Source: an uncultured Chlorobiaceae bacterium
Lineage (GTDB): Bacteria; Bacteroidota; Chlorobiia; Chlorobiales; Chlorobiaceae
Direction of reading: 5' to 3'
Assembly (NCBI GenBank): GCA_903869365.1
Contig: CAIPYV010000030.1
Location: forward strand, 1-64,000
DNA: 64,000 bases
The translations under genes and the position numbers were made by a program. A model generated the notes under the pieces. That model was not told the DNA's origin. It did no database searches and saw only the letters and a list, made by a program, of their open reading frames with translations. Of this stretch, positions 52,336-62,366 are shown in pieces. Numbering within the stretch: position 1 is the first letter of the stretch; the number at the start of each line of letters is the position of its first letter.

Positions 52336-54762
52336 TCAGATTTTTTTCAGCCGCAAAGAGTTGCTTACCACAACAAGCGAACTAACCACCATAAGCATAG
52401 CGGAGATGATGGGGTGCAGAACTCCCGACATCGCAAGTGGCAACGCTATGAGATTATACGAAAAGGCCCAGACAAGGTTCTGCCTGATGATGGAAAAACA
52501 CCGTGAAGAGCTTTTGATCAGGGTATTGATGAGCATGAGATCATCTTTCAGGATAGCTACGCTGGCGCTTTCAAGGGCGATGCCGGAAGCGTGGCCGAGG
52601 GTGATGCCGATGTCAGCTTCGGTCAGAGCAGGGGCGTCGTTGATGCCGTCGCCCACCATCATCACGCATTCGCCCTTTTCTTTCAGAGCGCGTATCATCG
52701 CTGCTTTTTCAAGAGGGCCAAGGCAGGACTGCACGTCGGTGATGCCGCATCTTGCAGCGATATAGGTTGCCACTCCCCGGTTGTCGCCGGTCAGCATCAT
52801 CAGAGCCAACCCTTTTTTCCGCAGTTCGGCAATAAGGGGAAGAGCGTCCGGACGAAGGTCATCAATCATCCCGATCACTCCGGCAAGCCTGTCGCCGCAG
52901 GCAACGATTACCACTGTTTTGCCTTCAGCTTCGAGTGTTGCAATGTGACTATGCTGTTCACTCTCAATTTGAACACCCGACTCTTCTATGAAGGCTCTTG
53001 AACCTGCCCGCCAGAGGTTTCCTTCCATCACTCCTGAAACTCCTCTGCCTGTTGTTGCCCTGAACTGAGTTACTGTCAGCCGCTCACCCTGCCATGCAGC
53101 CACAAGAGAGCGGCCAGTGGGGTGCTCTGACGCGGATTCAAGTGAGGCGACATGCTGCATGAATGACGGGGAAAGATCGTAGTCGAGCAGGTTGGTCATG
53201 GAAGGTTTGCCGGTAGTGATGGTGCCAGTTTTGTCGAGGAGCACCGTGGTTATTTTTGAGACCGTCTCGAAAATATCTCCCCCTTTGACAAGAATTCCTC
53301 TCTTGCCTGCAGTTGTTGTGCCGACAAGAATTGCCAGTGGGGTAGCGAGACCAAGGGCGCAGGGACAGGCGATGACGAGTACCGAGACGGCGTTCATCAA
53401 GGCGGTCACGGTGCTGGCGGAGGAAAGCTTCCAGAAGAGAAAGGTAGCAAGGGCGAGCACAATGGTTGCCGGCACAAAATAACCGGCAGTTTTGTCGGCA
53501 ATGCCCTGAATTGGTGCCTTGCGTGCCTGAGCATCCTCCACCGTGCGTATGATCTGCGCAAGCAGGGTGTTGCCTGTATTGCCGGTGACGCGGATTCGGA
53601 GGCGTCCATTCATGGAAAAGCTTCCTGCAAAAACGTCACTTCCCGGCTTTTTCACTACAGGATTTGACTCTCCGGTCAGCATCGCTTCGTTCACTTCGGC
53701 TTCACCATCCACAACCCTGCCATCAAGCGGAATCCGGTCGCCCGGGATAATCTCAATCATTTCGCCGTTTTGCACCGCTGCGACTGGAACCATGGTGGTT
53801 ACACCGCTTTCGGAGACAAGCAACGCATCATGCGGCTGCAGTTCGATCAATTCGGCAATGGAGTTGCCCGCCTTGAGCCTTGAACCTGCCTCCAGAAATC
53901 TGCCAAGCAGGATAAAGGTGATGATCATCGATGCGGTATCAAAAAACATCTCACCGCCATAGAAAATCATGGCAATGCTGTAACAATAGGCTGACATGGA
54001 GCCAAGCGCAACCAGAACATCCATGTTGAGCGTCATCCGCCTCAGGGATCGAAGGGCGCTTGAAAGAAAAGGATAACCCGAATAGAAGAGCACTGGAGTA
54101 GCCAGCGCCCATGAAATAAGCTGAAAGGCAAGCCGGTACCGATCCTCAATCCCCTCAAAAAAGCCAGCGTAGAGTGCTGTGGTAAAAAGCATAAGCTGCA
54201 TGGAAAAAAATCCGGCGGTGCCGAACCGAAGCAGCAGATCCTGTTTCTCCTGGACAAAAAGATCGGCTGTGCCAATGCTATGACAGCGGTGGGGCAGATA
54301 TCCAATGGAGCGGATGGCATGCAGAATAGTTTCGAGGCTCACTTTTTCACCACTCCAGGTGATGGTTGCCTTGTGGGTGGCATAGTTGACCCTTACCAAA
54401 AGCAGACCATCGATCTTCATCAGAAACTTTTCAATGAGCCAGACACAGGAGGCGCACCTGATGCCCGAGAGCAGGAGTTCAATGCGATGCTCATTGCCAG
54501 TGATGGTGACGGTGTCGCTGAAGGCCGAAGCCTGGAGTTTTACCTCAATTGCGGGAGGGCCCGGCTGCCAGTCGCACCGCTGGTTATAGAAGGCATCAAG
54601 CGAGTTGCTGTGGATAAGTTCATAGACACCAAGGCATCCTTTGCAGCAGAATGCCTTGCTCTCTCCGTTGATCTCAACGATAATGGACGATGCCCTGCTG
54701 GTTTCCTGAAGGCAATGGCTGCAGAGCACCCTTTCCGGTCCGGATTTTTCACTCCCGGGCAT
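52336..54762 (-). CDS. ccoI: copper-translocating P-type ATPase CcoI/FixI
   Basis: CASCVWLIEKF, ACPCALGLATP, LLDKTGTITTGKP, MVGDGINDAPAL. Confidence 0.92.
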   Translation of the reverse strand: MPGSEKSGPERVLCSHCLQETSRASSIIVEINGESKAFCCKGCLGVYELIHSNSLDAFYNQRCDWQPGPPAIEVKLQASAFSDTVTITGNEHRIELLLSGIRCASCVWLIEKFLMKIDGLLLVRVNYATHKATITWSGEKVSLETILHAIRSIGYLPHRCHSIGTADLFVQEKQDLLLRFGTAGFFSMQLMLFTTALYAGFFEGIEDRYRLAFQLISWALATPVLFYSGYPFLSSALRSLRRMTLNMDVLVALGSMSAYCYSIAMIFYGGEMFFDTASMIITFILLGRFLEAGSRLKAGNSIAELIELQPHDALLVSESGVTTMVPVAAVQNGEMIEIIPGDRIPLDGRVVDGEAEVNEAMLTGESNPVVKKPGSDVFAGSFSMNGRLRIRVTGNTGNTLLAQIIRTVEDAQARKAPIQGIADKTAGYFVPATIVLALATFLFWKLSSASTVTALMNAVSVLVIACPCALGLATPLAILVGTTTAGKRGILVKGGDIFETVSKITTVLLDKTGTITTGKPSMTNLLDYDLSPSFMQHVASLESASEHPTGRSLVAAWQGERLTVTQFRATTGRGVSGVMEGNLWRAGSRAFIEESGVQIESEQHSHIATLEAEGKTVVIVACGDRLAGVIGMIDDLRPDALPLIAELRKKGLALMMLTGDNRGVATYIAARCGITDVQSCLGPLEKAAMIRALKEKGECVMMVGDGINDAPALTEADIGITLGHASGIALESASVAILKDDLMLINTLIKSSSRCFSIIRQNLVWAFSYNLIALPLAMSGVLHPIISAMLMVVSSLVVVSNSLRLKKI

Positions 54763-55177
54763 TGAAGGTAAAGGTCGGATTATTCAGTTCATCGGAAAGA
54801 ATCGTTACCTGCCAGAGCGTCTGCCTGCTCATACACCGGACAATAATTCCTTTACCCTCGTAGAGGCACGGGTGTTTTTTAACAAGCGTGACCTGGTTGT
54901 TACCCATCAGCATACCAGGCATTGAAAGATCGAGGAGCAGCTTATCGGGTAGTTTGTCGCATGGAGTCACCGTGATACTGAAGGTAAGTTCCTTCATCTG
55001 CTTGACCGGTTTTGGATCAATGTTCAGCGTGATGGTTCGATGGCCTGCGATAACGGTGCAGGGTTTCTCGTGGATGGTGTTATCCACAGTGTATCCGCTG
55101 AGTGAAGTTCCTGCAAACAGCATGCATGCGAAGAACACAAGGGCGGCCAACCCTTTTATCTGACGTCGAAAAACCAT
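54749..55177 (-). CDS. exported hypothetical protein in the cbb3 cluster (FixH/YtkA-like)
   Basis: Signal peptide; beta-rich MKELTFSITVTPC...SMPGMLMGNNQVTL. Confidence 0.6.
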   Translation of the reverse strand: MVFRRQIKGLAALVFFACMLFAGTSLSGYTVDNTIHEKPCTVIAGHRTITLNIDPKPVKQMKELTFSITVTPCDKLPDKLLLDLSMPGMLMGNNQVTLVKKHPCLYEGKGIIVRCMSRQTLWQVTILSDELNNPTFTFNARE

Positions 55178-55596
55178 TTTTTGCTGGTGATACGTTGTTG
55201 CTGCTGCTTGAGATCAACTCTTGCAAGCCAGACGCCCTTGAAAGGAATGGTAGCGGTTGCCTGATAGATGCCTGGAGAGAGTTTTCGCATGATTATTGTC
55301 GAGTCGTAACGGGTGTTGGAGAGGTTGCCGATGAAAAGTGAGAGAGAGCCCTCTTCGAGCGGTTTGCCGTGCGATGTGGCCTGGAGGCGGATGGTGTTCT
55401 GACCCAGTTTCAGCGAGTCAGGTCGGCTCAATGCAATGCCAAGTTTCTCTTCAAGAGCTTTTGTCTGGAAATAGTGCGTGCTGTTTTCGTAATAGTTGTT
55501 GTCCACCAGGCCGTCGGCGCTCTTGTAGGCGATAAAGATGCCGCATCCCATGGCAAAGAAAAAAATCGGATAAACGATGTAGAAAAAAAGCTTCAT
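55156..55596 (-). CDS. ccoH: FixH family protein (CcoH)
   Basis: N-terminal TM, VDNNYYENSTHYFQTKALEEKLG typical of FixH. Confidence 0.85.
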   Translation of the reverse strand: MKLFFYIVYPIFFFAMGCGIFIAYKSADGLVDNNYYENSTHYFQTKALEEKLGIALSRPDSLKLGQNTIRLQATSHGKPLEEGSLSLFIGNLSNTRYDSTIIMRKLSPGIYQATATIPFKGVWLARVDLKQQQQRITSKKWFFDVR

Positions 55597-56696
55597 AGAA
55601 AAACGGTCTCTCTGTTGAGTGAAATGCCGCCACCGGAAATGTTGAGATGAAGCTGCTCCACCTTGCTGGTTGCTTTAATCAATATACGTCCATGCATGGA
55701 TGAAAATGGCTGCAACAAGAGCGAATGTTCACCGATAAGAGTGACACGCTCGGGTGAAGAGAGCTCAAGAGCAAGCGGTTGTCTGGAATTGTTATAGATG
55801 GTGTAAGAGTAACGGTTCAGTCCCGATGGCAGGGGAGCATTATCGCGGGTGACAAGAAAGTCAACAGGAGGACGGCTCCAGAGCAGCAGAAAAAGAGCTG
55901 TTCCGGCAGCGGCGGTTGCGCCTCCAAGCCAGAATGCCTTTGGACGAACTATCCGGCCTTTGTAGTTCGGGAAAGGGGGCATTCCCCTTTTTTCACTGAG
56001 TACCCGGCAGGCGTCAATACATTCGGCACAGGCAATGCAGGCAGAGTTTAACCCTTTCTTGATATCGATACCGACAGGGCAGACCCTGACGCACTCATCA
56101 CATTTCATGCAAGTGGCATCACGGGAAACATCGTACTCAATAACAAGAGTCTCCTTGTCGAAGAGGGCATTCTGCAGCATGGCGTAGGGACAGATCGAGG
56201 TACAGAACCTTCTTCCAAGAAACGCCAGTTCAAGGAAGACCGCTATCCACAGAACAAGAAAAAATACGGTAATGGTTGTTGAAACAAAGAGGGTTTTCAG
56301 CGTTTCAGCAGGTGGCACAAAGTACCATATCATAGTCATCGACACCAGAGCAGAGAGCGGGATCAGAAGAAAAATCTGAATCTTTTTCAGCTTTTTAGTC
56401 CCAAACAATTGTGCAATGCTTTGGCTCAAATCGAGCAGTACCGTCTGGGGGCAAAGCCATCCGCACCATATTCTTCCAAAAATAACCGTAACGAAGGCAA
56501 TACCGAGCAGAAAAAAAAGTGCGACCCCAAGAATGAGATAGAACTCCCTTATCCAGATAACCGAACCGAAAACATAGAGCTTGAGTGTTGGAATGTCAAA
56601 CCTGAGAGCACTTTGGCCGTTGATGGCAAGAAACGGCAGTCCGGTCAGGATGAGGGCCTGCAGTGTTTCTATAGCTCTTCGGTATTGTTTCCACAA
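55593..56696 (-). CDS. ccoG: cytochrome c oxidase accessory protein CcoG
   Basis: GRIWCGWLCPQTV, CTSICPYAMLQNALFD, CMKCDECVRVCPVGIDIKKG. Confidence 0.93.
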   Translation of the reverse strand: MWKQYRRAIETLQALILTGLPFLAINGQSALRFDIPTLKLYVFGSVIWIREFYLILGVALFFLLGIAFVTVIFGRIWCGWLCPQTVLLDLSQSIAQLFGTKKLKKIQIFLLIPLSALVSMTMIWYFVPPAETLKTLFVSTTITVFFLVLWIAVFLELAFLGRRFCTSICPYAMLQNALFDKETLVIEYDVSRDATCMKCDECVRVCPVGIDIKKGLNSACIACAECIDACRVLSEKRGMPPFPNYKGRIVRPKAFWLGGATAAAGTALFLLLWSRPPVDFLVTRDNAPLPSGLNRYSYTIYNNSRQPLALELSSPERVTLIGEHSLLLQPFSSMHGRILIKATSKVEQLHLNISGGGISLNRETVFL

Positions 56697-56723
56697 AATG
56701 GCAAGCTCCTTACTTGGTACGAC

Positions 56724-57191
56724 TTATTTTTTTTTGAGCGTGTCCAGAAAGGCTACAACTTTGCTGATTTTTTCTGAGCCAATCTGCGGAAGGAATGAGG
56801 GCATACCGTTGGGGCGCCCTTTGGCAATTGATTCATAGATATCCTTCTGGTTCGTTCCGAACTTGAGTGTTGCAACGGTCAGATTCGGGCCGATTCCGCC
56901 GGTTGCATCAGCGTTGTGACAGGGTGCGCAGGTATTTGCAAAGATCTCTTTCCCCTCCTTTATAGCCTCTTTGTCGCCAGAATATTGCTTGACGGTAACT
57001 GATTTTTCTGACTTAGCCGCTGATGCCATCTCCTTGTCAAACTCCTTGTAGAATGACCAGCCGGAAATGGCTGGTGTATAAGAGACGATATAGCCGATCA
57101 GAAAGATAATTCCCCCGAAAAAAAAGAGCAGCCATCCTTTGGGGATGTTATTGTGGCTCTCCTGTGGTTCGCCGGTATCATGCATGGTCAT
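56724..57191 (-). CDS. ccoP: cbb3-type cytochrome c oxidase subunit III (CcoP-like), mono-heme
   Basis: Single CAPCH; N-terminal TM; between ccoG and ccoO. Confidence 0.82.
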   Translation of the reverse strand: MTMHDTGEPQESHNNIPKGWLLFFFGGIIFLIGYIVSYTPAISGWSFYKEFDKEMASAAKSEKSVTVKQYSGDKEAIKEGKEIFANTCAPCHNADATGGIGPNLTVATLKFGTNQKDIYESIAKGRPNGMPSFLPQIGSEKISKVVAFLDTLKKK

Positions 57192-57215
57192 CTCCTTTTC
57201 GGTCTGTTCTATTGA

Positions 57216-57359
57216 TCAGTTGTCATCATCAAGCATTCTGTGTTTTGGCGCCTCAATGTTCTGCTTTCGTTTCGGATTGTAGTAGTACGCTATAATTCCT
57301 CCTGAAATAATGGCAAGAAGTATGGTGAACAACACATAAGCCAAACCTGAAAAGCTCAT
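57216..57359 (-). CDS. small TM protein in CcoQ position
   Basis: Missing from ORF track; reads MSFSGLAYVLFTILLAIISGGIIAYYYNPKRKQNIEAPKHRMLDDDN*. Confidence 0.75.
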   Translation of the reverse strand: MSFSGLAYVLFTILLAIISGGIIAYYYNPKRKQNIEAPKHRMLDDDN

Positions 57360-58027
57360 TTTGCAGCCTCCATCTTTTTGACATCCCGCCCAAGTTTCTG
57401 AAGATATGCAATCAGGGCGTCCATTTCGGTCAACTCCTTCTGCAGTTCCGGTGGTGTCACCTTGTCACGGCTCTCTTTTGAGGGATAGTTTCCGTCAGTG
57501 ACGGTTGACCGGTATTGAGCAATCTGTTGCTGAACATCGTTTTGAGAGTAGCCATAGCCCAGCGTGGATGTTTTTTTTAACGAGTATTCAGTATCAAGCC
57601 GGTTTTTAGCAAGCCAGCCGTATGGTGGCATGTTGGACTTTTCAAACATGCTTTGCGGACTGTCGAGATGTTTGTAATGCCATGAATCCGGATATTTTCC
57701 ACCGACTCTGTTCAGATCGGGTCCTGTTCGGCGGGAACCCCAGAGGAAGGGCCTGTCGTAAGCAAACTCCTCCGGCTTTGAGTACTCTCCATACCGAAGC
57801 ACCTCTGTTCTCAGCGGTCGTACGGTCTGGGTGTGGCAGTTGTTGCACCCTTCACGCATATAGATGTCTCGTCCCTCCTGTTCCACCGCCGTGTAGGGTG
57901 TAATAGAGGCGCTTATTGGCTGTGTCGAAGGCATGAAGAGAGGGATAAACACGGTTACTGTGGTACCGATCAGGATTACAACGGCTGAAAGAACAGCAAA
58001 AACAACCGGTTTTGAAGTGATCCCCAT
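57356..58027 (-). CDS. ccoO: cbb3-type cytochrome c oxidase subunit II
   Basis: EGCNNCHTQTVRPLRTEVLRYGEYSKPEEFAYDRPFLWGSRRTGPDL. Confidence 0.95.
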   Translation of the reverse strand: MGITSKPVVFAVLSAVVILIGTTVTVFIPLFMPSTQPISASITPYTAVEQEGRDIYMREGCNNCHTQTVRPLRTEVLRYGEYSKPEEFAYDRPFLWGSRRTGPDLNRVGGKYPDSWHYKHLDSPQSMFEKSNMPPYGWLAKNRLDTEYSLKKTSTLGYGYSQNDVQQQIAQYRSTVTDGNYPSKESRDKVTPPELQKELTEMDALIAYLQKLGRDVKKMEAAK

Positions 58028-58057
58028 GATGGCAGCTCCTGTTTGTTGATGTGTCAG

Positions 58058-59488
58058 TTAAGCTTCAGTCTGGCTTGGTTGTTTTCTGACGGTCATAATC
58101 AGATTCCAGACAAAAACCAGTATGCCGATAAAGTAGATGCCCCCTGCAGCAAACCGCAACTTGTAATAAGGGTAAAGCGAGGTGACTGTATCCAGAAAAT
58201 TGTACATCAGCGAACCATCAGGATTGGTGGCTTTCCACATGGCACCCTGCTGGATTCCTGCGATCCACATGGTGATGGTCCAAGTGAACTGGCCTACCAG
58301 AATCAGCCAGAAATGGATGTTGGCAAGTTTGACGCTGTAGATCTCGGTGTTGGTAATGCGTGGAATCATGTAGTAGAATGAGGCCGAAATAACCATGGTG
58401 ACCCATCCCATCGTTCCCATGTGCACATGGCCGACAACCCAGTCGGTATAGTGAAAGAAAGCATTGAGGGTTCTCAGTCCCTGCAGCGGTCCCTGGAGTG
58501 TCTGGAGGCCGTAAAAGGTGATGCCGGCAATAAAAAACTTGACCAGATAATTGGAGCGCATCTGATCCCAGTTACCCTGGAGCGTGTAATAGCCATTGAC
58601 CACTGAACCCCATGAAGGGGCAATCAGAAAAATGCTGAAGGCCATCGCGACGGTCTGGATCCACTCGGGCAGAGGAGTCAGCATGAGGTGGTGTGCTCCT
58701 GTCCAGAGATAGGCAAAGTTCAACGCCCAGAAAGAGACGATGGAGAGGCGGTGACTGTAGATAGGAAGGCCAGTGGATTTCGGCAGAAAATAGTAGAACA
58801 TCGCCAGTATCGGTACGGTAAAGATAAATCCCACAACGTTGTGGCCATACCACCATTCGACATTGGCGTCGTTTGCTCCGGCATAGACCGAATAGGACTT
58901 GAAAAGGGTAACAGGAATTTCGAGGTTGTTGACAATATAAAGAATGGCAATGGCCACGGTCATGGAGATGATGTACCAGAGTGAGATGTACATCTGTTTT
59001 TCCTGTCGTTTGATCAGCGTACCGAAGACGTTGATGGCAAACATGACCCAGAACACAACGACGCCAAGATCCAGAGGCCATTCAAGTTCAGCATACTCTT
59101 TTGTGGTATTCATTCCAGTAAAGAGACTCAGCGCACCCAATGCTATAACAGTATTGAAGAGGTAGAGATGTGCCTGTGCAAGGCGGGGAAAGATGATTGG
59201 TGTTCGTGTAAGACGCTGAAGGATATAGTATGATGTTGCAAAAATAGCTGCAAGTCCGAATCCGAGTCCGAGTCCGTTCGTATGAACCACTCTGAGACGT
59301 CCGAAACTGAGCCATGGGGTAAGGTTCAGAGCCGGATTGAACATTTCAAAGGCAATCCAGAGGCCAACAATCAGACCGATAACAAGCCAGAAAAGTGCAG
59401 AAAAAGCAAAACCACGTACAATATTGAAATTGTATTTTTCTCTATCTGTTTCGCTCATCTCATCCCTCCCATCATTGTTTGGAACCAT
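58058..59488 (-). CDS. ccoN: cbb3-type cytochrome c oxidase subunit I
   Basis: VEWWYGHNVVGF, TGAHHLM, VGHVHMGTMGWVTM. Confidence 0.95.
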   Translation of the reverse strand: MVPNNDGRDEMSETDREKYNFNIVRGFAFSALFWLVIGLIVGLWIAFEMFNPALNLTPWLSFGRLRVVHTNGLGLGFGLAAIFATSYYILQRLTRTPIIFPRLAQAHLYLFNTVIALGALSLFTGMNTTKEYAELEWPLDLGVVVFWVMFAINVFGTLIKRQEKQMYISLWYIISMTVAIAILYIVNNLEIPVTLFKSYSVYAGANDANVEWWYGHNVVGFIFTVPILAMFYYFLPKSTGLPIYSHRLSIVSFWALNFAYLWTGAHHLMLTPLPEWIQTVAMAFSIFLIAPSWGSVVNGYYTLQGNWDQMRSNYLVKFFIAGITFYGLQTLQGPLQGLRTLNAFFHYTDWVVGHVHMGTMGWVTMVISASFYYMIPRITNTEIYSVKLANIHFWLILVGQFTWTITMWIAGIQQGAMWKATNPDGSLMYNFLDTVTSLYPYYKLRFAAGGIYFIGILVFVWNLIMTVRKQPSQTEA

Positions 59489-59654
59489 TACAACAGAAGG
59501 TCGAATTGCAAAAGATCAACAATACTGTACTCTTCCTTCTGGTTATGATATATAAAATTCCTATGCAGGAATCTACAACTTAATCGCGACAATAAATACA
59601 AAAACCCGGCACACAAGAGCCAGTTGTTAAAAGCTGAAAATGATCAGCTGTGGG

Positions 59655-60057
59655 TTATTCTCTAAAAGACAATAGTTTATGACCCATATAACTTGTGAAA
59701 ATTGGTGCCACTAATCCTATGGCATGGGCTATTTCGGGCACATAATGCTGAATGCCTATGTATGGAAGGGCATAAAATGCCAGACCTAAACTGATGATCC
59801 ATGTTTGCGCGGCGGCAACAATATTTACCAAGACAAAGTAAAACGCAGATCGATGTACACTCTGGCGACTCTCTGGGAAGACAAGAAGTTTTGCAAGAGT
59901 AAAAGCGGTAATCATGCCTGTGCAATAGGCCAAAACAATGGCCGTTGAGTAATCAACAAACCAGCTATACCCAATCCTGCTGGAAAAGTTTACCAGTGCA
60001 GCCAACCCCCCTTAAGAGGAAAAAAAAGAACTGACTTGACATAAAATTTCTGATCAT
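59655..60057 (-). pseudogene. GtrA family membrane protein; N-terminus separated from the body by a 1-nt frameshift at G6 (status uncertain)
   Basis: ATG at 60057 overlaps upstream stop (ATGA) giving MIRNFMSSQFFFFLLRG; body LAALVNFSSRIGYSWFVDYST... in a different frame (TTG 60005). Confidence 0.75.
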
Positions 60058-61346
60058 TCCGTAACGCGTTTCGCCAGTTCCCTTCCAAAGCCGATTCCTT
60101 CGGATATGCCACGGTCTTCCGGATAGTAATACGAGGTGTCGGCTACCCAGAGTCTTTTTATGGGCAAGGCGGAAGAAGGCAGTTTATCGAGATAACCAGT
60201 CCCGCATATTGGCTGGGCATAACGGTAACGACTGACATGCATCTGCATGAAGTCGTTGTCGGTCACAGAAGAATTTATCGTTTTGATATATCGACTCACC
60301 TTGTTTAAAAAAATCTGGTCATCGTCCTGATATTTCGGATGTTCACCAGGCATGTAAAACGGCACATAGATAATATGCTCTTCACCAAGAGGTCTGAGGT
60401 TGGTGTACTCAACCAGACCGGGGATATCCATATCAGGATCATTGACGTTCAGCCAGAAATTCCCGGTGACCTGTTTTTTAAGTTTGACAATGACACAGAC
60501 AACAGCAATATTTTTTGCCGAAGCAAACGCCTGAAGAAGGTCAGGGGGTAGATTAGGTATCATCGATGGAATAAATGGGAGCGGAATAGTGCTGACTACC
60601 GTTGTAAAGGGATGAAACTCCCCGTCGGTATGTACTCCGGTTACCATGCCATCGTTGATTTCAACCTTTGTTACCGGAGTTTTCAGATGGAACTCCCCTC
60701 CACCATGCTCTATAAATGTCTTCATTGCATTCAGCAGGGTTGATGAACCACCTTCGAGATAGCCAAGCTTTTCGCGGAATATATCGTAGCGGGAACGGCC
60801 TATTCGCCTGATTCTGCTCCAAATCCATGCAGCCGACAGCTCCCTGCTATGTTCATAAAACTTATACTCGAAGAGCTTGCTCCACAGAATATCGTAAGCT
60901 TCACTTCCAACCCAGCGCTTTATCCAGTTTGTAGCTTCTTCATGATCGAGTGATTTCCAGTCTGTTCGCCTGGTTGCATGAAACGCATGAAATCCGTAAC
61001 GAAATTTTGCATCAAGGCTGAGACCTGAAAAACGGAGCAGAGCCAGTGGATTACCCCAGGGTTGAAGCTTTTTTTGATAATAATATCCCATGCTGGTGTT
61101 AACCCAATGCATCTTTTTCTCAAGGCCAAGCTCTTTGAGCACCTGAAAAAATGCGATGTCAGAAGTGCAGTGAAAGTGATAGTAACGCTCTATAGTGAGA
61201 CCGCCGAAATTGAAGGTTGAAGTCATACCTCCAACACGGTCATCTAACTCGAAAACGACTGGTATACATCCCTGATGAACCAGTTGATAGGCCACTCCAA
61301 GACCCATTGGCCCTGCACCAATAATAGCAATACGCTCTTTCGGCAT
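60054..61346 (-). CDS. FAD/NAD(P)-dependent oxidoreductase (amine oxidase/protoporphyrinogen-oxidase-like)
   Basis: IAIIGAGPMGLGVAYQLVHQG...ELDDRVGGMTSTF. Confidence 0.85.
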   Translation of the reverse strand: MPKERIAIIGAGPMGLGVAYQLVHQGCIPVVFELDDRVGGMTSTFNFGGLTIERYYHFHCTSDIAFFQVLKELGLEKKMHWVNTSMGYYYQKKLQPWGNPLALLRFSGLSLDAKFRYGFHAFHATRRTDWKSLDHEEATNWIKRWVGSEAYDILWSKLFEYKFYEHSRELSAAWIWSRIRRIGRSRYDIFREKLGYLEGGSSTLLNAMKTFIEHGGGEFHLKTPVTKVEINDGMVTGVHTDGEFHPFTTVVSTIPLPFIPSMIPNLPPDLLQAFASAKNIAVVCVIVKLKKQVTGNFWLNVNDPDMDIPGLVEYTNLRPLGEEHIIYVPFYMPGEHPKYQDDDQIFLNKVSRYIKTINSSVTDNDFMQMHVSRYRYAQPICGTGYLDKLPSSALPIKRLWVADTSYYYPEDRGISEGIGFGRELAKRVTE

Positions 61347-61349
61347 CTG

Positions 61350-62366
61350 TTAAAACTCCAGCGCAACCCTGCTGTACTCAGGGTCGTTAAAGGTTTCATG
61401 GATTGCCTTTGCAAACGGCGTAGGCTGGACGCCGAATATGGATGGCCAGTCAATCACTTCAAACGCATCTCCGGCAGTGAGTGCTTTGAGCTGGGATGCA
61501 GTAAACGGGGGATTGCTGTCGAAAAGAGCCCAAAATCGCAACAGCAGAGAAAAGAGCAAATAAGGAATATGGAGAATATGGCATTTGGCATTGGTGGCTT
61601 TTTTAATCTGGCGGATAATGTCGACATAATCAACCTTTTCAAGTCCGGTGATATTGAACACCTTTCCGGCAATGCCTGATTCTATACAACTGATAATAAT
61701 AGCACAGAAATCACCAGCGTAGAGCGGTTGACGCATGTATTGACCATGGCCCGGGATTGGAAAAACAGGTACTTTTTTCATGAATCGAGAAAGCCATCCA
61801 AGGTGTTTTCTGTCAAACCAGCCAAACATCAGTGTCGGCCTGAGAACAACGCAATTGATACCACTGGCGAGTACCATCTTCTCCTGCTCTTTTTTGGTAT
61901 TCGTGTAATGATCATCGGCTACCGAAGTTACAACAGAGGAGCTGATGTGCACCGTATAAGGGATCTGGTAGTTCTTGATCAGATCGATAATATGTTCTGT
62001 CGTTGTAATATTGTTCCTGATAAATGGATCATGATGAAGATCGCCTATCTGAGCCTGAAGCATGACAACCGCATCTGCATCTTTAAAATGTTCTGCCCAT
62101 AAGCCAGACACGGCCAAATCAACCTCTTCAATCGTAATATCGGGATGCATGCTCCGTAATACTTCAAGATTAGCCTTATGCTTGTCAAGCACCACTAAAT
62201 TGCGGTACCCTTTTCGTTTAAGAAATGCTACAAGATTCTGCCCGACAAGCCCGGCACCACCGGGCAAAAGTATTTTTTTATTTTGCATGAAAAAAGAAGT
62301 CACCAATAATTTTTTTATGCCCAACGCTGATAACTTACTTACGTGGCTCAATTGAGCCCACAACAA
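61350..62366 (-). CDS. NAD-dependent epimerase/dehydratase; start likely near 62288
   Basis: KILLPGGAGLVGQNLVAFLKRKGY; SDR-extended fold. Confidence 0.85.
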   Translation of the reverse strand: MLWAQLSHVSKLSALGIKKLLVTSFFMQNKKILLPGGAGLVGQNLVAFLKRKGYRNLVVLDKHKANLEVLRSMHPDITIEEVDLAVSGLWAEHFKDADAVVMLQAQIGDLHHDPFIRNNITTTEHIIDLIKNYQIPYTVHISSSVVTSVADDHYTNTKKEQEKMVLASGINCVVLRPTLMFGWFDRKHLGWLSRFMKKVPVFPIPGHGQYMRQPLYAGDFCAIIISCIESGIAGKVFNITGLEKVDYVDIIRQIKKATNAKCHILHIPYLLFSLLLRFWALFDSNPPFTASQLKALTAGDAFEVIDWPSIFGVQPTPFAKAIHETFNDPEYSRVALEF

